The notes beneath the pieces were generated by a model. That model made no database searches and was not told the DNA's origin. It saw only the letters and a program-made list of their open reading frames with translations. Positions 35,419 through 47,997 of a stretch of 64,000 nt of DNA are shown piece by piece. The stretch spans positions 94,683,300-94,747,299 of the forward strand of contig CM070876.1 in NCBI GenBank assembly GCA_036365515.1. The letters are read 5' to 3'. The position numbers and the translations under genes are program-made. The number at the start of each line of letters is the position of its first letter. Position 1 is the stretch's first letter. The stretch comes from Torymus aiolomorphi (Eukaryota > Arthropoda > Insecta > Hymenoptera > Torymidae).

Positions 35419-36214
35419 ATATGAATTATAATAAAGTTAATATTGACCTAATCAATATTAGCCGTCCAAAGCTATGATTTCAAAATATGTGTAGTACCTT
35501 CAAAATCAAAATGACAATTTTTTTAAAAAGATGGAGGAAATTAAGATAGAAGACTTTAATACTCGTGCATGGAATTTCTAAATACAATAATGAATTTTGT
35601 CGTCTCAACGAGTCATTTTTCTTATAGAACTTTATTGTCCTACGTTTCGGAAACGTCAAGTTTCCCTTATTCAAGGGCTCTAAAACCCGTACAGAAATTT
35701 AGAATTATTTACAAAACTATTAAAATTATTTACATGTTAATCACAATAAACTATTACTTTTTACTTTCAAGTTGTGACAAGAACAAACAAGTACGTAACC
35801 CGAGGAAGCTAACTAATGTCCACACTAAAAAAATTATTATACAACAATAAGTTAAAATTTATTTCTTCACAAACACTTGTCTAGAAAAGGACAACTTACT
35901 AGAACTACAAGAGATCCCTCGCTTCGGATGTAAGAGGAGGAACGCGGAGTGTTAATGCGTCCTCACTCTAATGTCAGGTGGATGTTACTAAATTTCCAAA
36001 ATTTTCGCGAAGCCGAGAATAATGCCCTAACGAAGTATGTATGTGTGTCTCAAACTTACGGAGGAGGGGGAAAGCCAAGCGGATATCGGAAAAGACAGAA
36101 GCGACGAAAGAGCAAAAGCCATCAAGGTGGGATAGTAAATGTGTAATGAACAGGGAGGGGACATACCTATGTGACTGTACAAGATTGGTAGAATATTATT
36201 GCTAGAAAAGAAAT

Positions 36215-37061
36215 TTAACTTATCGATTTGGAACGAATTTTTTCCTTGGGAGGTTTTAGTAGATTAATTGAGTCTTTATAGGATTGTTTTAAAAAATTAG
36301 TGTCTTCTGTTCTATTTAACGTATTGTCGAAATAATGTATGTGTAACATTTCTGAAAATCTTCTTGTATAATTGTTTTTAACATTGTCAATTATTTTTAT
36401 ATTTTCAAAATTGAAATCATGTCCTGTCTCTTCTTTGTGTAAGAAGAGAGGAGGACGTTCATCTTTGTTTTTTATACAATACTGGTGTTCGTATTGTCGT
36501 TTTTTTAAGGGCCTAGATGTCATACCTACGTAAGTGGGGTCGCAATCTTTACAGTCTATTTTGTATACCATGTTGTTAATGTCACCCCTATCCAATCCGT
36601 CCTTTCCCAATCTAATATATTTATTAAGTTTATTAGTAGTTTTGTTAATCAAAGAAATATTATGTTTGCGCAGAGTAGATTTTAGTTTATTATTGATTGT
36701 ATTGTGAAAAGGAAAACAGGCAATATTTTGATTAAGAAAATTTTCATTATTATTGTTATGTTCATTGTTAGGAGAAGTACGAAGCGGTAAATTGCGATAA
36801 TTTATGTGATATAGGCGTTTATTAATAAATTTTTCAATAAATTTCAAGGGGTAATCATTAGCTAAGAGGAAATTCTTAATCGTCGACATATTAGATTGGT
36901 GAAAAGACGGGTGGGACAAGAGGATGGCTTTATCAACTAAATTATAAATGATCGCTGTTTTTTGTGAAAAAGGGTGATGAGAGTGGAAATTGATATATCT
37001 GCCCGGAGCTGTGGTTTTTCTGTACCAGTTAGTGATGGGGGGAGAATCAATTTTACGGATA
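36215..37061 (-). pseudogene. Penelope-like RT C-terminus plus GIY-YIG endonuclease, minus-strand copy
   Basis: An open frame runs from the palindrome centre to the stop at 36215, with Met at 36919. The first part, ITNWYRKTTAPGRYINFHSH then IYNLVDKAILLSHPSFH, is the thumb region of Penelope-type reverse transcriptase. The second part carries the GIY-YIG nuclease with a CKDC zinc-binding pair, TYVGMTSRPLKKR and EHQY. The catalytic RT domain is missing because of 5' truncation. The remaining frame has no stop, unlike its partner. This enzyme family nicks DNA and copies its RNA into the target. The copy cannot act alone. Confidence 0.85.
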
Positions 37062-37071
37062 AATAAACTTC

Positions 37072-37958
37072 AACGAACATTTAAAATTTACATGTGAAAT
37101 AGAAAATCAGAACAAAATTAGTTTTTTAGACTTAGAAATTATCCGTAAAATTGATTCTCCCCCCATCACTAACTGGTACAGAAAAACCACGGCTTCGGGC
37201 AGATATATCAATTTCCACTCTCATCACCCTTTTTCACAAAAAACAGCGATCATTTATAATTAAGTTGATAAAGCCATCCTCTTGTCCCACCTGTCTTTTC
37301 ACCAATCTAATATTTAGACGATTAAGAATTTCCTCTTAGCTAATTATTACCCCACGAAAATTATTGAAAAATTTATTAATAAACGCCTACATCACTTTAA
37401 TTATCGCAATTTACCGCTTCGTACTCCTCCTAACAATGAGCATAACAATAATAATGAAAATTTTCTTAATAAAAATATTGCCCGTTTTTCCGTTTCACCA
37501 TACAATCAATAATAAACTAAAATCTACTATGCGCAAACATAATATTTCTTTGATTAACAAAGCTACTAATAAATTTAATGAATATTAGATTGGGAAAGGA
37601 CAGATTGGATAGGGGTGACATTAACAACGTGGTGTACAAAATAGACTGTAAAGATTGCGACTCCACTTACGCAGCTATGACACCTAGGCCCTTAAAAAAA
37701 CGACAAGACGAACACCAGTATTGTATAAAAAGCAAAGATGAAAGTTCGCCTCTCTTCTTACACAAAGAAGAGACAGAACATGATTACAATTTTGAAAATA
37801 TAAAAATAATTGACAATGTTAAAAACAATTATACAAGAAGATTTTCAGAAATGATACACATACATTATTTCGACAATACGTTAAATAGAACAGAAGACAC
37901 TAATTTTTTAAAACAATCCTATAAAGACTCAATTAATCTACTAAAACCTCCCAAGTAA
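37072..37958 (+). pseudogene. Penelope-like RT C-terminus plus GIY-YIG endonuclease, plus-strand copy
   Basis: Starts slightly further upstream in the RT (KFTCEIENQNKISFLDLEII, the FLDL region) than its partner. A TAA near 37262, a TAG near 37315 and a frameshift near 37580 break the frame. The nuclease part from 37578 keeps CKDC but reads STYAAMTPRPLKKR, so the usual Tyr-Val-Gly has become Tyr-Ala-Ala. It is more decayed than the minus-strand arm, so the two arms may be separate insertions or have evolved apart. Confidence 0.85.
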
Positions 37959-38787
37959 AAAATTCGTTCCAAATCTATTAGTTAAATTTCTTTTCTAGCA
38001 ATAATATTCTACCAATCTTGTACAGTCACATAGGTATGTCCCCTCCTTGTTCATTACACATTTACTATCCCACCTTGATGGCTTTTGCTCTTTCGTCGCT
38101 TCTGTCTTTCCCGATATCCGCCGGGCCTTCCCCCTCCTCGGTAAGTTCGAGACACACATACATACATAATTCGTTAGGGCATTATTCTTGGCTTCGCGAA
38201 AATTTTGGAAATTTAGTCACATCCACCTGACATTAGAGTGAGAACGTATTAACACTCCGCGTTCCTCCTCTTACATCAGAAGTGAGGGATCTCTTGTAGT
38301 TCCAGTAAGTTGTCCGTTTTTAGACAAGTGTTTGTGAAGAAATAAATTTTGACTTATTGTTGTATAATAATTTTTTTAGTGTGGACATTAGTTAGCTTCC
38401 TCGGATTACGTTCTTATTTTGTCCTTGTCACAACTTGTAAGTAAAAAGGAATAGTTTATTGTTATTAACATGTAAATAATTTTAATAATTTTGTAAATAA
38501 TTGTAAATTTCTGTACGGGTTTTAGAGTCCTTGAATAAGGGAAACTTGACGTTTCCGAAACGTAGGACAATAAAGTTCTATAAGAAAAATGATTCGTTGT
38601 GATGACTAAATACATTATTGTATTAAGATGGAAGAAACTTAACGGGCATTTCTACCAGCACATGTATCTGGAGAAAGTAAAAATTTCTAAAAAAATTTAT
38701 TCTTAAAAATTAAACAGAAATTTCTGTATAATAATCTCATTTATACAGATTTGAATTTATTTGTTTCACAAAAGTCAATATCGATGT

Positions 38788-39179
38788 AGCTATTTATATT
38801 CTGTATTATCATGATTATTCTCAAAAAAATTGACCGTTAACTTTAGGAGTTATAAGCTTCTAAAAAAAACACGTTTTTGTTAATAACAAAAGAACTGTGA
38901 TAGCTAGAAACTTATTTTTTTTTTTAGAAAATATAGGTATTTTAATTCTCTTTCGAACGCTACCCATCAGATTCGAATAACTCGATCCTATCATTAAAAA
39001 AAAATCAAAAAACAGTTTTGAGAAAATCGAAAATTTGAAAAAAAACAAATACGTATCGCCCCAATCAAAAAACGGATTTTTGACACGCCATCACGAAAAA
39101 AAAACGAAAAAAATGAGACCTGCCCGGTCAAACTCGACCGAGTAGAAGCTGAGATCCAGGCGTACACACACACACACTC

Positions 39180-39220
<41 letters not shown>

Positions 39221-39366
39221 AACACACACACGCACACACACACACACACACATCCATACAGACATTTTTCAAAAATCATGTATTTTGATTCCTAACACCT
39301 CGGAACACAATTATAACATGTTTTTACAACAACTCAAAAATTTACTATAACAAAGCTTCCTCTAGG
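38788..39366. mobile_element. Unclassified insertion with (CA)n tract
   Basis: Replaces part of family R between CAATATCGATGTA and AATAATAAAGTTAATG. It contains many A runs, a CA tract, AACTCGACCGAGTAG, and ends with the palindrome CTTCCTCTAGGAGGAAG. No TIR or reading frame of a known protein is seen. It may be a non-autonomous retroelement on the minus strand. Confidence 0.4.
39164..39250 (+). repeat. (CA)n microsatellite
   Basis: About 85 bp of nearly pure CA with a few CAAACA and CGCA variants, inside the unclassified insertion. Confidence 0.95.
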
Positions 39367-41910
39367 AGGAAGCAATAATAAAGTTAATGTTGACCCAATC
39401 AATATTAGCCGGTAAAAGCTATGTTTTTAGAATATACGTAGTATCTTCTAAATCAAAATGAAAATTTTTCGTATGCATATAGAAATAAATCGGTTTCAGA
39501 TGTAACCAATCACACACAGTAAACCTAGTGAGGAAATATTAAACTAAAAGTTGCTGGGGTACACGTGTTAGGGTATATTTTTTTAAATAACTGTAATTTG
39601 GAATCGGTGTATGAGCGTTCGTATGTATGTGTACTGGGGCGCGCTAAAATGTGGGTGGTGGAGGCAGGGATAAAAATCTTTTCATCTTCAGAGGTATGAA
39701 CTAACCATCATGACAATAATAAATCTAACGAAGAGAGAAATTGGTTTCAGATGTAACGGATCACACTTAGCAAACCTAGTGAGGAAATATCAAACTAAAA
39801 GTTGCTGGGGTACACGTGTAAGCGTATATTTTTCTTAATTAATTGTAATTCGTGGTCGGCGTATGAGCGTCCGTATGGATGTGTACTCGGGCGCGCTTAA
39901 ATGTGGGTGGGGGCAGGGATAAAAATCTTTTCAGCCTCAGAGGAATGAACTGATCATCATCACAATTAGAAATCTAATGAAGAAATAAACGGTTTCGGAT
40001 AAAGGATCTTACACAGCAAACCTAGTGAGGAAATATCAAACTAAAAGTTGCTGGGGTACACGTGTAAGCGTATATTTTTTTTAACTAACGGTAAGTCGGG
40101 ATTGGTGTATGAGCGACCGTATGAATGTGTGCTGTGGCGCGCATAAATGTGGGTGGGGGCGGGGTTTAAAATCTTTTCAGCTTCATAGGAATGAACCCAC
40201 CATCATGACAATAATGAATCTAATGAAGAAAGAAATCAGTTTTTGATGTAACGGATCACACACAGCAACCTACTGAAGAAATATCAAACTAAAAGTAGAT
40301 GTGTTATACGTATAAGCGTAATGTTTTTTTTATTAATTTCGGTAAGTCGGGATTGGTGTATGAGCGACCGTATGAATGTGTACTGTGGCTCGCATAAATG
40401 TGGGTGGGGGCGGGGTTTAAAATCTTTTCAGCTTCATAGGAATGAACCCACCATCATGACAATAATGAATCTAACGAAGAAAGAAATCGGTTTCAGATGT
40501 AACAATCACACACAGTAAACCTAATGAAGAAATATCAAACTAAAAGTAGATGGGTTTTACGAATAAGCGTAAAGTTTTTTTTAATAATTTCGGTAAGTCT
40601 GGATTGTTGTATGAGCGCTCGTATGAATGTGAACGCGGGCGCGCATAAATGTGGGATGTGGGGGCAGGGATAAAAATCTTTTCATCTTCAGAGGAATGAA
40701 CCAACCATCATGACAATAAGAAATCTAATGAAGAATGGGACCGGTTTCAGATGTAAGGGTTAACAACCAGCAAACCTAGTGAAGAAGTATCAAACTAAAA
40801 GTAGATGGCGTACACGTATAAGCGTATAGTTTTTTTAAATAACTGTAATTCGGGACCGGTGTATGAGCGTTCTGATGTATGTGTACTGGGGCGCGTTTAA
40901 ATGTGGGTGGTGGGGGCAGGCATAAAAATCTTTTCATCTTCAGAGGAATGAACCAACCATCATGACAATAGGAAATCTAATGAAGAATGGAACCGGTTTC
41001 AGATGTAAGGGTTAACCACCAGCAAACCTAGTGAAGAAGTATCAAACTAAAAGTAGATGGGGTAGAAGTATAAGCGTATAGTTTTTTTTTTAATTACGGT
41101 AAGTCTGGATTGTTGTAAGAGCGTTCGTATGAATGTGTACGCTGGCGCGCTTGAATGTGGGTGGTGGGGGCAGGGATAAAATTCTTTTCAGCCTCAGAGG
41201 AATGAACTAATGATCATGACAATCAGAAATCTAGTGGAGAAAGAAATCGGTTTCAGATTTAACGGATCACAACTCAGCAAACCTTGTGAGGAAATATCAA
41301 ACTAAATGTTGCTGGCGTACACGTGTAAGCGTATATTTTTCTTAATTAACTGTAATTCGTGATCGGCGTATGAGCGTCCGTATGGCTGTGTACTCGGGCG
41401 CGTTTAAATGTGGGTTGGGGCGTGGATAAAATTCTTTTCAGTTTCAGAGGTATGAACTAACCATCATGAAAATAATAGATCTAACGAAGAGAGAAATCGG
41501 TTTCGGATGTAACGGAACACACTCAGCAACCTACTGTAGAAATATCAAACTAAAAGTAGATGTGTTATACGTAAAAGCGCAAAGTTTTTTTTATTAATTT
41601 AGGTAAGTCTGGATTGTTGTATGAGCGTTCGTATGAATGTGTACGTGGGCTCGCTTGAATGTAGGTGGTGGCGGCAGGGATAAGAATCTTCTTAGCTTCA
41701 GAGGAATGAACTAATCATCATGACAATTAGAAATCTAATGAAGAAAGAAATCGTTATAAGATGTAATGGATCACACACAGCAAACCTAGTGAGGAAATAT
41801 CAAACTAAAAGTTGATGGGTTACACGTATAAGCGTATATTTTTTTTAAATAACTGTAATTCGGGATTGGTGTATGAGCGTCCGTATGAATGCGTACTCGG
41901 GCGCGATTAA

Positions 41911-42059
41911 CCTTCAGACGGCCGGAAAGGGTCAGATCTGGCCACCATATTGGTCGACCCATATGTGAGGTCCATTTAAAGATCATTTGTAGGCAAAATG
42001 TTCTTCAAAGTTTTATTTTATCTCTTTCTTAAATCCCGGCAGCCCCGGCCTCCTGGAGG
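41911..42059. mobile_element. 149 bp TTAA-flanked MITE, type 1 copy c
   Basis: Starts CCTTCAGACGGCCGG. Its inner sequence GGCCACCATATTGGTCGACC is shared with copy d but not with a, b or e. Flanking monomer motif is GCGCGATTAA. Confidence 0.85.
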
Positions 42060-45000
42060 TTAAATGTGGGTGGGGGCCGTGATAAAAATCTTTTCAGCTT
42101 CAGAGGAATGAACACACCATCATGACAATAATAAATCTAACGAAGAAAGAAATCGGTTTCGGATGTGACGGATCACACCCAGCAATCTACTGAAGAAACA
42201 TCAATCTAAAAGTAGATGTGTTATACGTAAAAGCGTAAAGTTTTTTTTATTAAGTTCGGTAAGTCTGGATTGTTGTATGAGCGTTCGTATAAATGTGTAC
42301 GTGGGCTCGCTTGAGTGTGGGTGGTGGGGGCAGGGATAAGAATCTTTTCAGCTTCAGAGGAATGAACTAATAATGATGACAATTAGAAATCTAATGAAGA
42401 AAGAAATCGGTTTCAGATATAACGGATCACACACAGCAAACCTAGTGAGTAAATATCAAACTAAAAGTTGCTGGGGTACACGTGTAAGCGTATATTTTTT
42501 TTAATTAACTGTAATTCGGGATCGGCGTATGAGCGTCTGTATGAATGTGTACTCGGGCGCGCTTAAATGTGGGTGGCGGCGGACATAAAATTCTTTTCAG
42601 TTTCAGAGGGATGAACTAATCATCATGACAATAATAAATCTAACGAAGTGAGAAATCGGTTTTGGATGTAGCGGATCGCACACAGCAACCTACTGAAGAA
42701 ATATCAAACTAAAAGTAGATGGGGTACACGTATAACCGTATAGTTTTCTTTTTTTAAATTACGGTACGTCTGGATTGTTGTATGAGCATTGGTATGAATG
42801 TGTACACGGGCGCGCTTAAATGTGGGTGGGGGCGGGGTTAAAATTCTTTTCAGTTTCAGAGGTATGAAATAACCATCATGACAATAATAAATCTAACGAA
42901 GTGAGATATCGGTTTTGGATGTAGCGGATCACACACAGCAACCTACTGAAGAAATATCAAACTAAAAGTAGATGGGGTACACGTATCACTGTATAGTTTT
43001 CTTTTTTTTAATTTCGGTAAGTCTGGATTGTTGTATGAGCGTTCGTATGAATGTGTACGTGGGCTCGCTTGAGTGTCGGTGGTGGGGGCAGGGATAAGAA
43101 TCTTTTCAGCTTCAGAGGAATGAACTAATAATGATGACAATTAGAAATCTAATGAAGAAAGAAATCGGTTTCAGATATAACGGATCACACACAGCAAACC
43201 TAGTGAGTAAATATCAAACTAAAAGTTGCTGGTGTACACGTGTAAGCGTATATTTTTTTAATTAACTGTAATTCGGGATCGGCGTATGAGCCTCTGTATG
43301 AATCTGTACTCGGGCGCGCTTAAATGTGGGTGGGGGCAGGGATAAAAATCTTTTCAGCCTCAGAGGAATGAACTGATCATCATGACAATTAGAAATCTAA
43401 TGAAGAAATAAATCGGTGTCGGATAAAGGATCTTACGCAGCAAACCTAGTGAGGAAATATCAAACTAAAAGTTGCTGGGGTACACGTGTAAGCGTATATT
43501 TTTTTTAACTAACGGTAAGTCGGGATTGGTGTATGAGCGACCGTATGAATGTGTACTGTGGCTCGCATAAATGTGGGTGGGGGCGGGGTTTAAAATCTTT
43601 TCAGCTTCATAGGAATGAACCCACCATCATGACAATAATGAATCTAACGAAGAATGAAATCGGTTTCAGATGTAACAATCACACACAGTAAACCTAATGA
43701 AGAAATATCAAACTAAAAGTAGATGGGGTACACGTATAAGCGTATAGTTTTTTTAAATAACTGTAATTCGGCATCGGTGTATGAGCTTTCTTATGTATGT
43801 ATACTGGGGCGCGTTTAAATGTGGGTGGTGGGGGCAGGCATAAAAATCTTTTCATCTTCAGAGGAATGAACCAACCATCATGACAATAGGAAATCTAATG
43901 AAGAATGGAACCGGTTTCAGATGTAAGGCTTAACCACCAGCCAACCTAGTGAAGAAGTATCAAACTAAAAGTAGATGGGGTAGAAGTATAAGCGTATAGT
44001 TTTTTTTTTTAATTACGGTAAGTCTGGATTGTTGTAAGAGCGTTCGTATGAATGTGTACGCTGGCGCGCTTGAATGTGGGTGGTGGGGGCAGGGATAAAA
44101 TTCTTTTCAGCCTCAGAGGAATGAACTAATGGTCATGACAATCAGAAATCTAATGGAGAAAGAAATCGGTTGCAGATGTAACGGATCACAACTCAGCAAA
44201 CCTAGTGAGGAAATATCAAACTAAATGTTGCTGGGGTACACGTGTAAGCTTATATTTTTCTTAATTAACTGTAATTCGTGATCGGCGTATGAGCATCCGT
44301 ATGGCTGTGTACTCGGGCGCGCTTAAATGTGGGTTGGGGCGTGGATAATATTCTTTTCAGTTTCAGAGGTATGAACTAACCATCATGAAAATAATAGATC
44401 TAACGAAGAGAGAAATCGGTTTTGGATGTAACGGAACACACTCAGCAACCTACTGTAGAAATATCAAACTAAAAGTAGATGTGTTATACGTATAAGCGTA
44501 AAGTTTTTTTTATTAATTTCGGTAAGTCTGGATTGTTGTATGAGCGTTCGTATGAATGTGTACGTGGGCTCGCTTGAATGTGGGTGGTGGCGGCAGGGAT
44601 AAGAATCTTTTCAGCTTCAGAGGAATGAACTAATTATCATGACAATTAGAAATCTAATGAAGAAAGAAATCGGTTTCAGATGTAACGGATCACACTCAGC
44701 AAACCTAGTGAGGAAATAGCAAACTAAAAGTTGCTGGGGTACACGTGTAAGCGTATATGTTTTTTAATTAACTGTAATTCGGGATCGGCGTATGAGCGTC
44801 TGTATGAATGTGTACTCGGGCGCTTAAATGTGTGTGGCGGCGGACATAAAATTCTTTTCAGTTTCAGAGGGATGAACTAATCATCATGACAATAATAAAT
44901 CTAACGAAGTGAGAAATCGGTTTTGGATGTAGCGGATCACACACAGCAACGTACTGAAGAAATATCAAACTAAAAGTAGATGGGGTACACGTATAACCGT

Positions 45001-47848
45001 ATAGTTTTCTTTTTTTAAATTACGGTACGTCTGGATTGTTGTATGAGCATTGGTCTGAATGTGTACGCGGGCGCGCTTGAATGTGGGTGGTGGGGACAGG
45101 GATAAAAATCTTTTCAGCCTCAGAGGAATGAACTGATCATCATGACAATTAGAAATCTAATGAAGAAAGAAATCGGTTTCGGATGTAACGGATCACACAC
45201 AGCAAACCTAGTGAGGAAATATCAAACTAAAAGTGGCTGGGGTACACGTGTAAGCGTATATTTTAACTAACGGTAAGTCGGGATTGGTGTATGAGCGACC
45301 GTATGAATGTGTGCTGTGGCGCGTATAAATGTGGGTGGGGGCGGGGATAAAATTCTTTTCAGTTTCAGAGGTATGAAATAACCATCATGACAATAATAAA
45401 TCTAACGAAGAGTGAAATCAGTTTCGGATGTAAGGGATCATACTCAGCAACCTACTGAAGAATTATCAAACTAAATGTAGATGGGTTATACGTATAAGCG
45501 TAATGTTTTTTTTTTAAATAACGGTAAGTCTGGATTGTTGTATGAGCGTTCGTATGAATGTATACGCGGGCGCGTATAAATGTGGGTGTTGGGGGCAGGG
45601 ATAAAAATCTTTTCAGCTTCATAGGAATGAACCCACCATCATGACAATAATGAATCTAACGAAGAAATAATTCGGTTTCTGATGTCACGGATCACACACA
45701 GCAACCTACTGAAGAAATATCAAACTAAAAGTAGATGGGTGATACGTATAAGCGTAATTTTTTTTTATTAATTTCGGTAAGTCTGGATTGTTGTATTAGC
45801 ATTCCTATGAATATGTACGCGGGCGCGCTTGAATGTGGGTGGTGGGGGCAGGGATAAGAATCTTTTCAGCTTCAGAGGAATGAACTAATAATGATGACAA
45901 TTAGAAATCTAATGAAGAAAGAAATCGGTTTCAGATATAACGGATCACACACAGCAAACCTATTGAGTAAATATCAAACTAAAAGTTGCTGGGGTACACG
46001 TGTAAGCGTATATTTTTTTTAAATAACTGTAATTCGGGATCGGTGTATGAGCGTCCGTATGAATGCGTTCTCTGGCGCGCTTAAATGTGGGTGGGGGCGG
46101 GGATAAAAATCTTTTCAGCCTCAGAGAAATGAACTGATCATCATGACAATTAGAAATCTAATGAAGAAATAAATCGGTTTCGGATAAAGGATCTTACACA
46201 GCAAACCTAGTGAGGAAATATCAAACTAAAAGTTGCTGGGGTACACGTGTAAGCGTATATTTTTTTTAACTAACGGTAAGTCGGGATTGGTGTATGAGCG
46301 ACCGTATGAATGTGTGCTGTGGCTCACATAAATGTGAGTGGGGGCGGGGTTTAAAATCTTTTCAGCTTCATAGGAATGAGCCCACCATCATGACAATAAT
46401 GAATCTAACGAAGAAAGAAATCAGTTTCTGATGTAACGGATCACACACAGCAACCTACTGAAGAAATATCAAACTAAAAGTAGATGTGTTATACGTATAA
46501 GCGTAATGTTTTTTTTATTAATTTCGGCAAGTCTGGATTGTTGTATGAGCGTTCGTATGAATGTGTACACGCGCGCGCTTGACTGTGGGTGATGGGGGCA
46601 GGGATAAAAATCTTTTCAGCCTCAGAGGAATGTACTGATCATCATGACAATTAGAAATCTAATGTAGAAAGAAATCGGTTTCAGATGTAACAATCACACA
46701 CAGTAAACCTACTGAAGAAATATCAAACTAAAAGTAGATGGGTTTTACGTATAAGCGTAAAGTTTTTTTTAATAATTTCGGTAAGTCTGGATTGTTGTAT
46801 GAGCGCCCGTATGAATGTGAACGCGGGCGCGCATAAATGTGCGATGTGGGGGCAGGGATAAAAATCTTTTCATCTTCAGAGGAATGAACCAACCATCATG
46901 ACAATAAGAAATCTAATGAAGAATGGAACCGGTTTCAGATGTAAGGGATCACAACGAGCAAACCTAGTGAAGAAGTATCAAACTGAAAGTGGATGGGGTA
47001 CACGTAAAAGCGTATAGTTTTTTTTTTTTTAATTACGGTAAGTCTGGATTGTTGTATGAGCGTTCGTATGAATGTGTACGCTGGCGCGCTTGAATGTGGG
47101 CGGTGAGGGCAGGGATAAAATTCTTTTCAGCCTCAGAGGAATGAACTAATGATCATGACAATCAGAAATCTAATGGAGGAACAAATCGGTTTCAGATGTA
47201 ACGGATCACACACAGCAAACCTAGTGAGGAAATATCAAACTAAAAGTTGCTGGGGTACACGTGTAAGCGTATATTTTTCTTAATTAACTGTAATTCGTGA
47301 TCGGCGTATGAGCGTCCGTATGGATGTGTACTAGGTCGCGCTTAAATGTGGGTAGGGGCGTGGATAAAATTCTTTTCAGTTTCAGAGTTATGAACTAACC
47401 ATCATGATAATAATAAATCTAACGAAGAGAGAAATCGGTTTCGGATGTAACGGATCACACTCAGCAACCTACTGTAGAAATATCAAACTAAAAGTAGATG
47501 TGTTATACGTAAAAGCGCAAAGTTTTTTTTATTAATTTAGGTAAGTCTGGATTGTTGTATGAGCGTTCGTATGAATGTGTACGTGGGCTCGCTTGAATGT
47601 AGGTGGTGGCCGTAGGGATAAGAAACTTCTTAGCTTCAGAGGAATGAACTAATCATCATGACAATTAGAAATCTAATGAAGAAAGAAATCGGTATAAGAT
47701 GTAATGGATCACACAAAGTAAACCTAGTGAGGAAATATCAAACTAAAAGTTGATGGGTTACACGTATAAGCGTATATTTTTTTTAAATAACTGTAATTTG
47801 GGATTGGTGTATGAGCGTCCGTATGAATGCGTACTCGGGCGCGATTAA

Positions 47849-47997
47849 CCTTCAGACGGCCGGAAAGGGTCAGATCTGGCCACCATATTGGTCGACCCAT
47901 ATGTGAGGTCCATTTAAAGATCATTTGTAGGCAAAATGTTCTTCAAAGTTTTATTTTATCTCTTTCTTAAATCCCGGCATCCCCGGCCCCCTGGAGG
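47849..47997. mobile_element. 149 bp TTAA-flanked MITE, type 1 copy d
   Basis: Near-identical to copy c including the flanking satellite, so it was duplicated together with the array segment. Right end reads GGCCCCCTGGAGG. Confidence 0.85.

Larger units (their letters stand above)
35546..38623. mobile_element. Palindromic pair of 5'-truncated Penelope-like elements
   Basis: Two inverted arms, about 35579-37061 and 37142-38623, with an 80 bp spacer. Arm ends share AATACAATAATG and TTTTTCTTATAG in opposite orientation. Each arm carries the end of a Penelope-type reverse transcriptase, a GIY-YIG nuclease, and a tail with CTTGACGTTTCCGAAACG. The two copies face each other with their truncated 5' sides. 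The insert split family R, and a duplication of about 15-17 bp (AAGATGGA(G/A)GAAA..TTAA) flanks it, as expected for target-primed insertion. Confidence 0.85.
29890..39475. other. One family R block split by three insertions
   Basis: R pieces lie at 29890-30251, 35423-35545, 38624-38787 and 39367-39475. Put together in order they give the usual R landmarks, from GTGTAGCAATAG through GAATTATAATAAAGTTAATA, AAAGATGGA, AACGGGCATTTCTACC and CAATATCGATGTA to TCGTATGCATATAGAAATAA. The inserts are a gag-only LTR retroelement, a palindromic Penelope-like pair and an unclassified CA-rich element. The last one also removed part of R. Confidence 0.75.

Noticed and set aside
41786..47924. Identical 66-codon frames at 41786-41986 and 47724-47924, with relatives at 22439 and 53856
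   Set aside because: They span satellite plus MITE and are identical because the array segment was duplicated, not because of protein selection.
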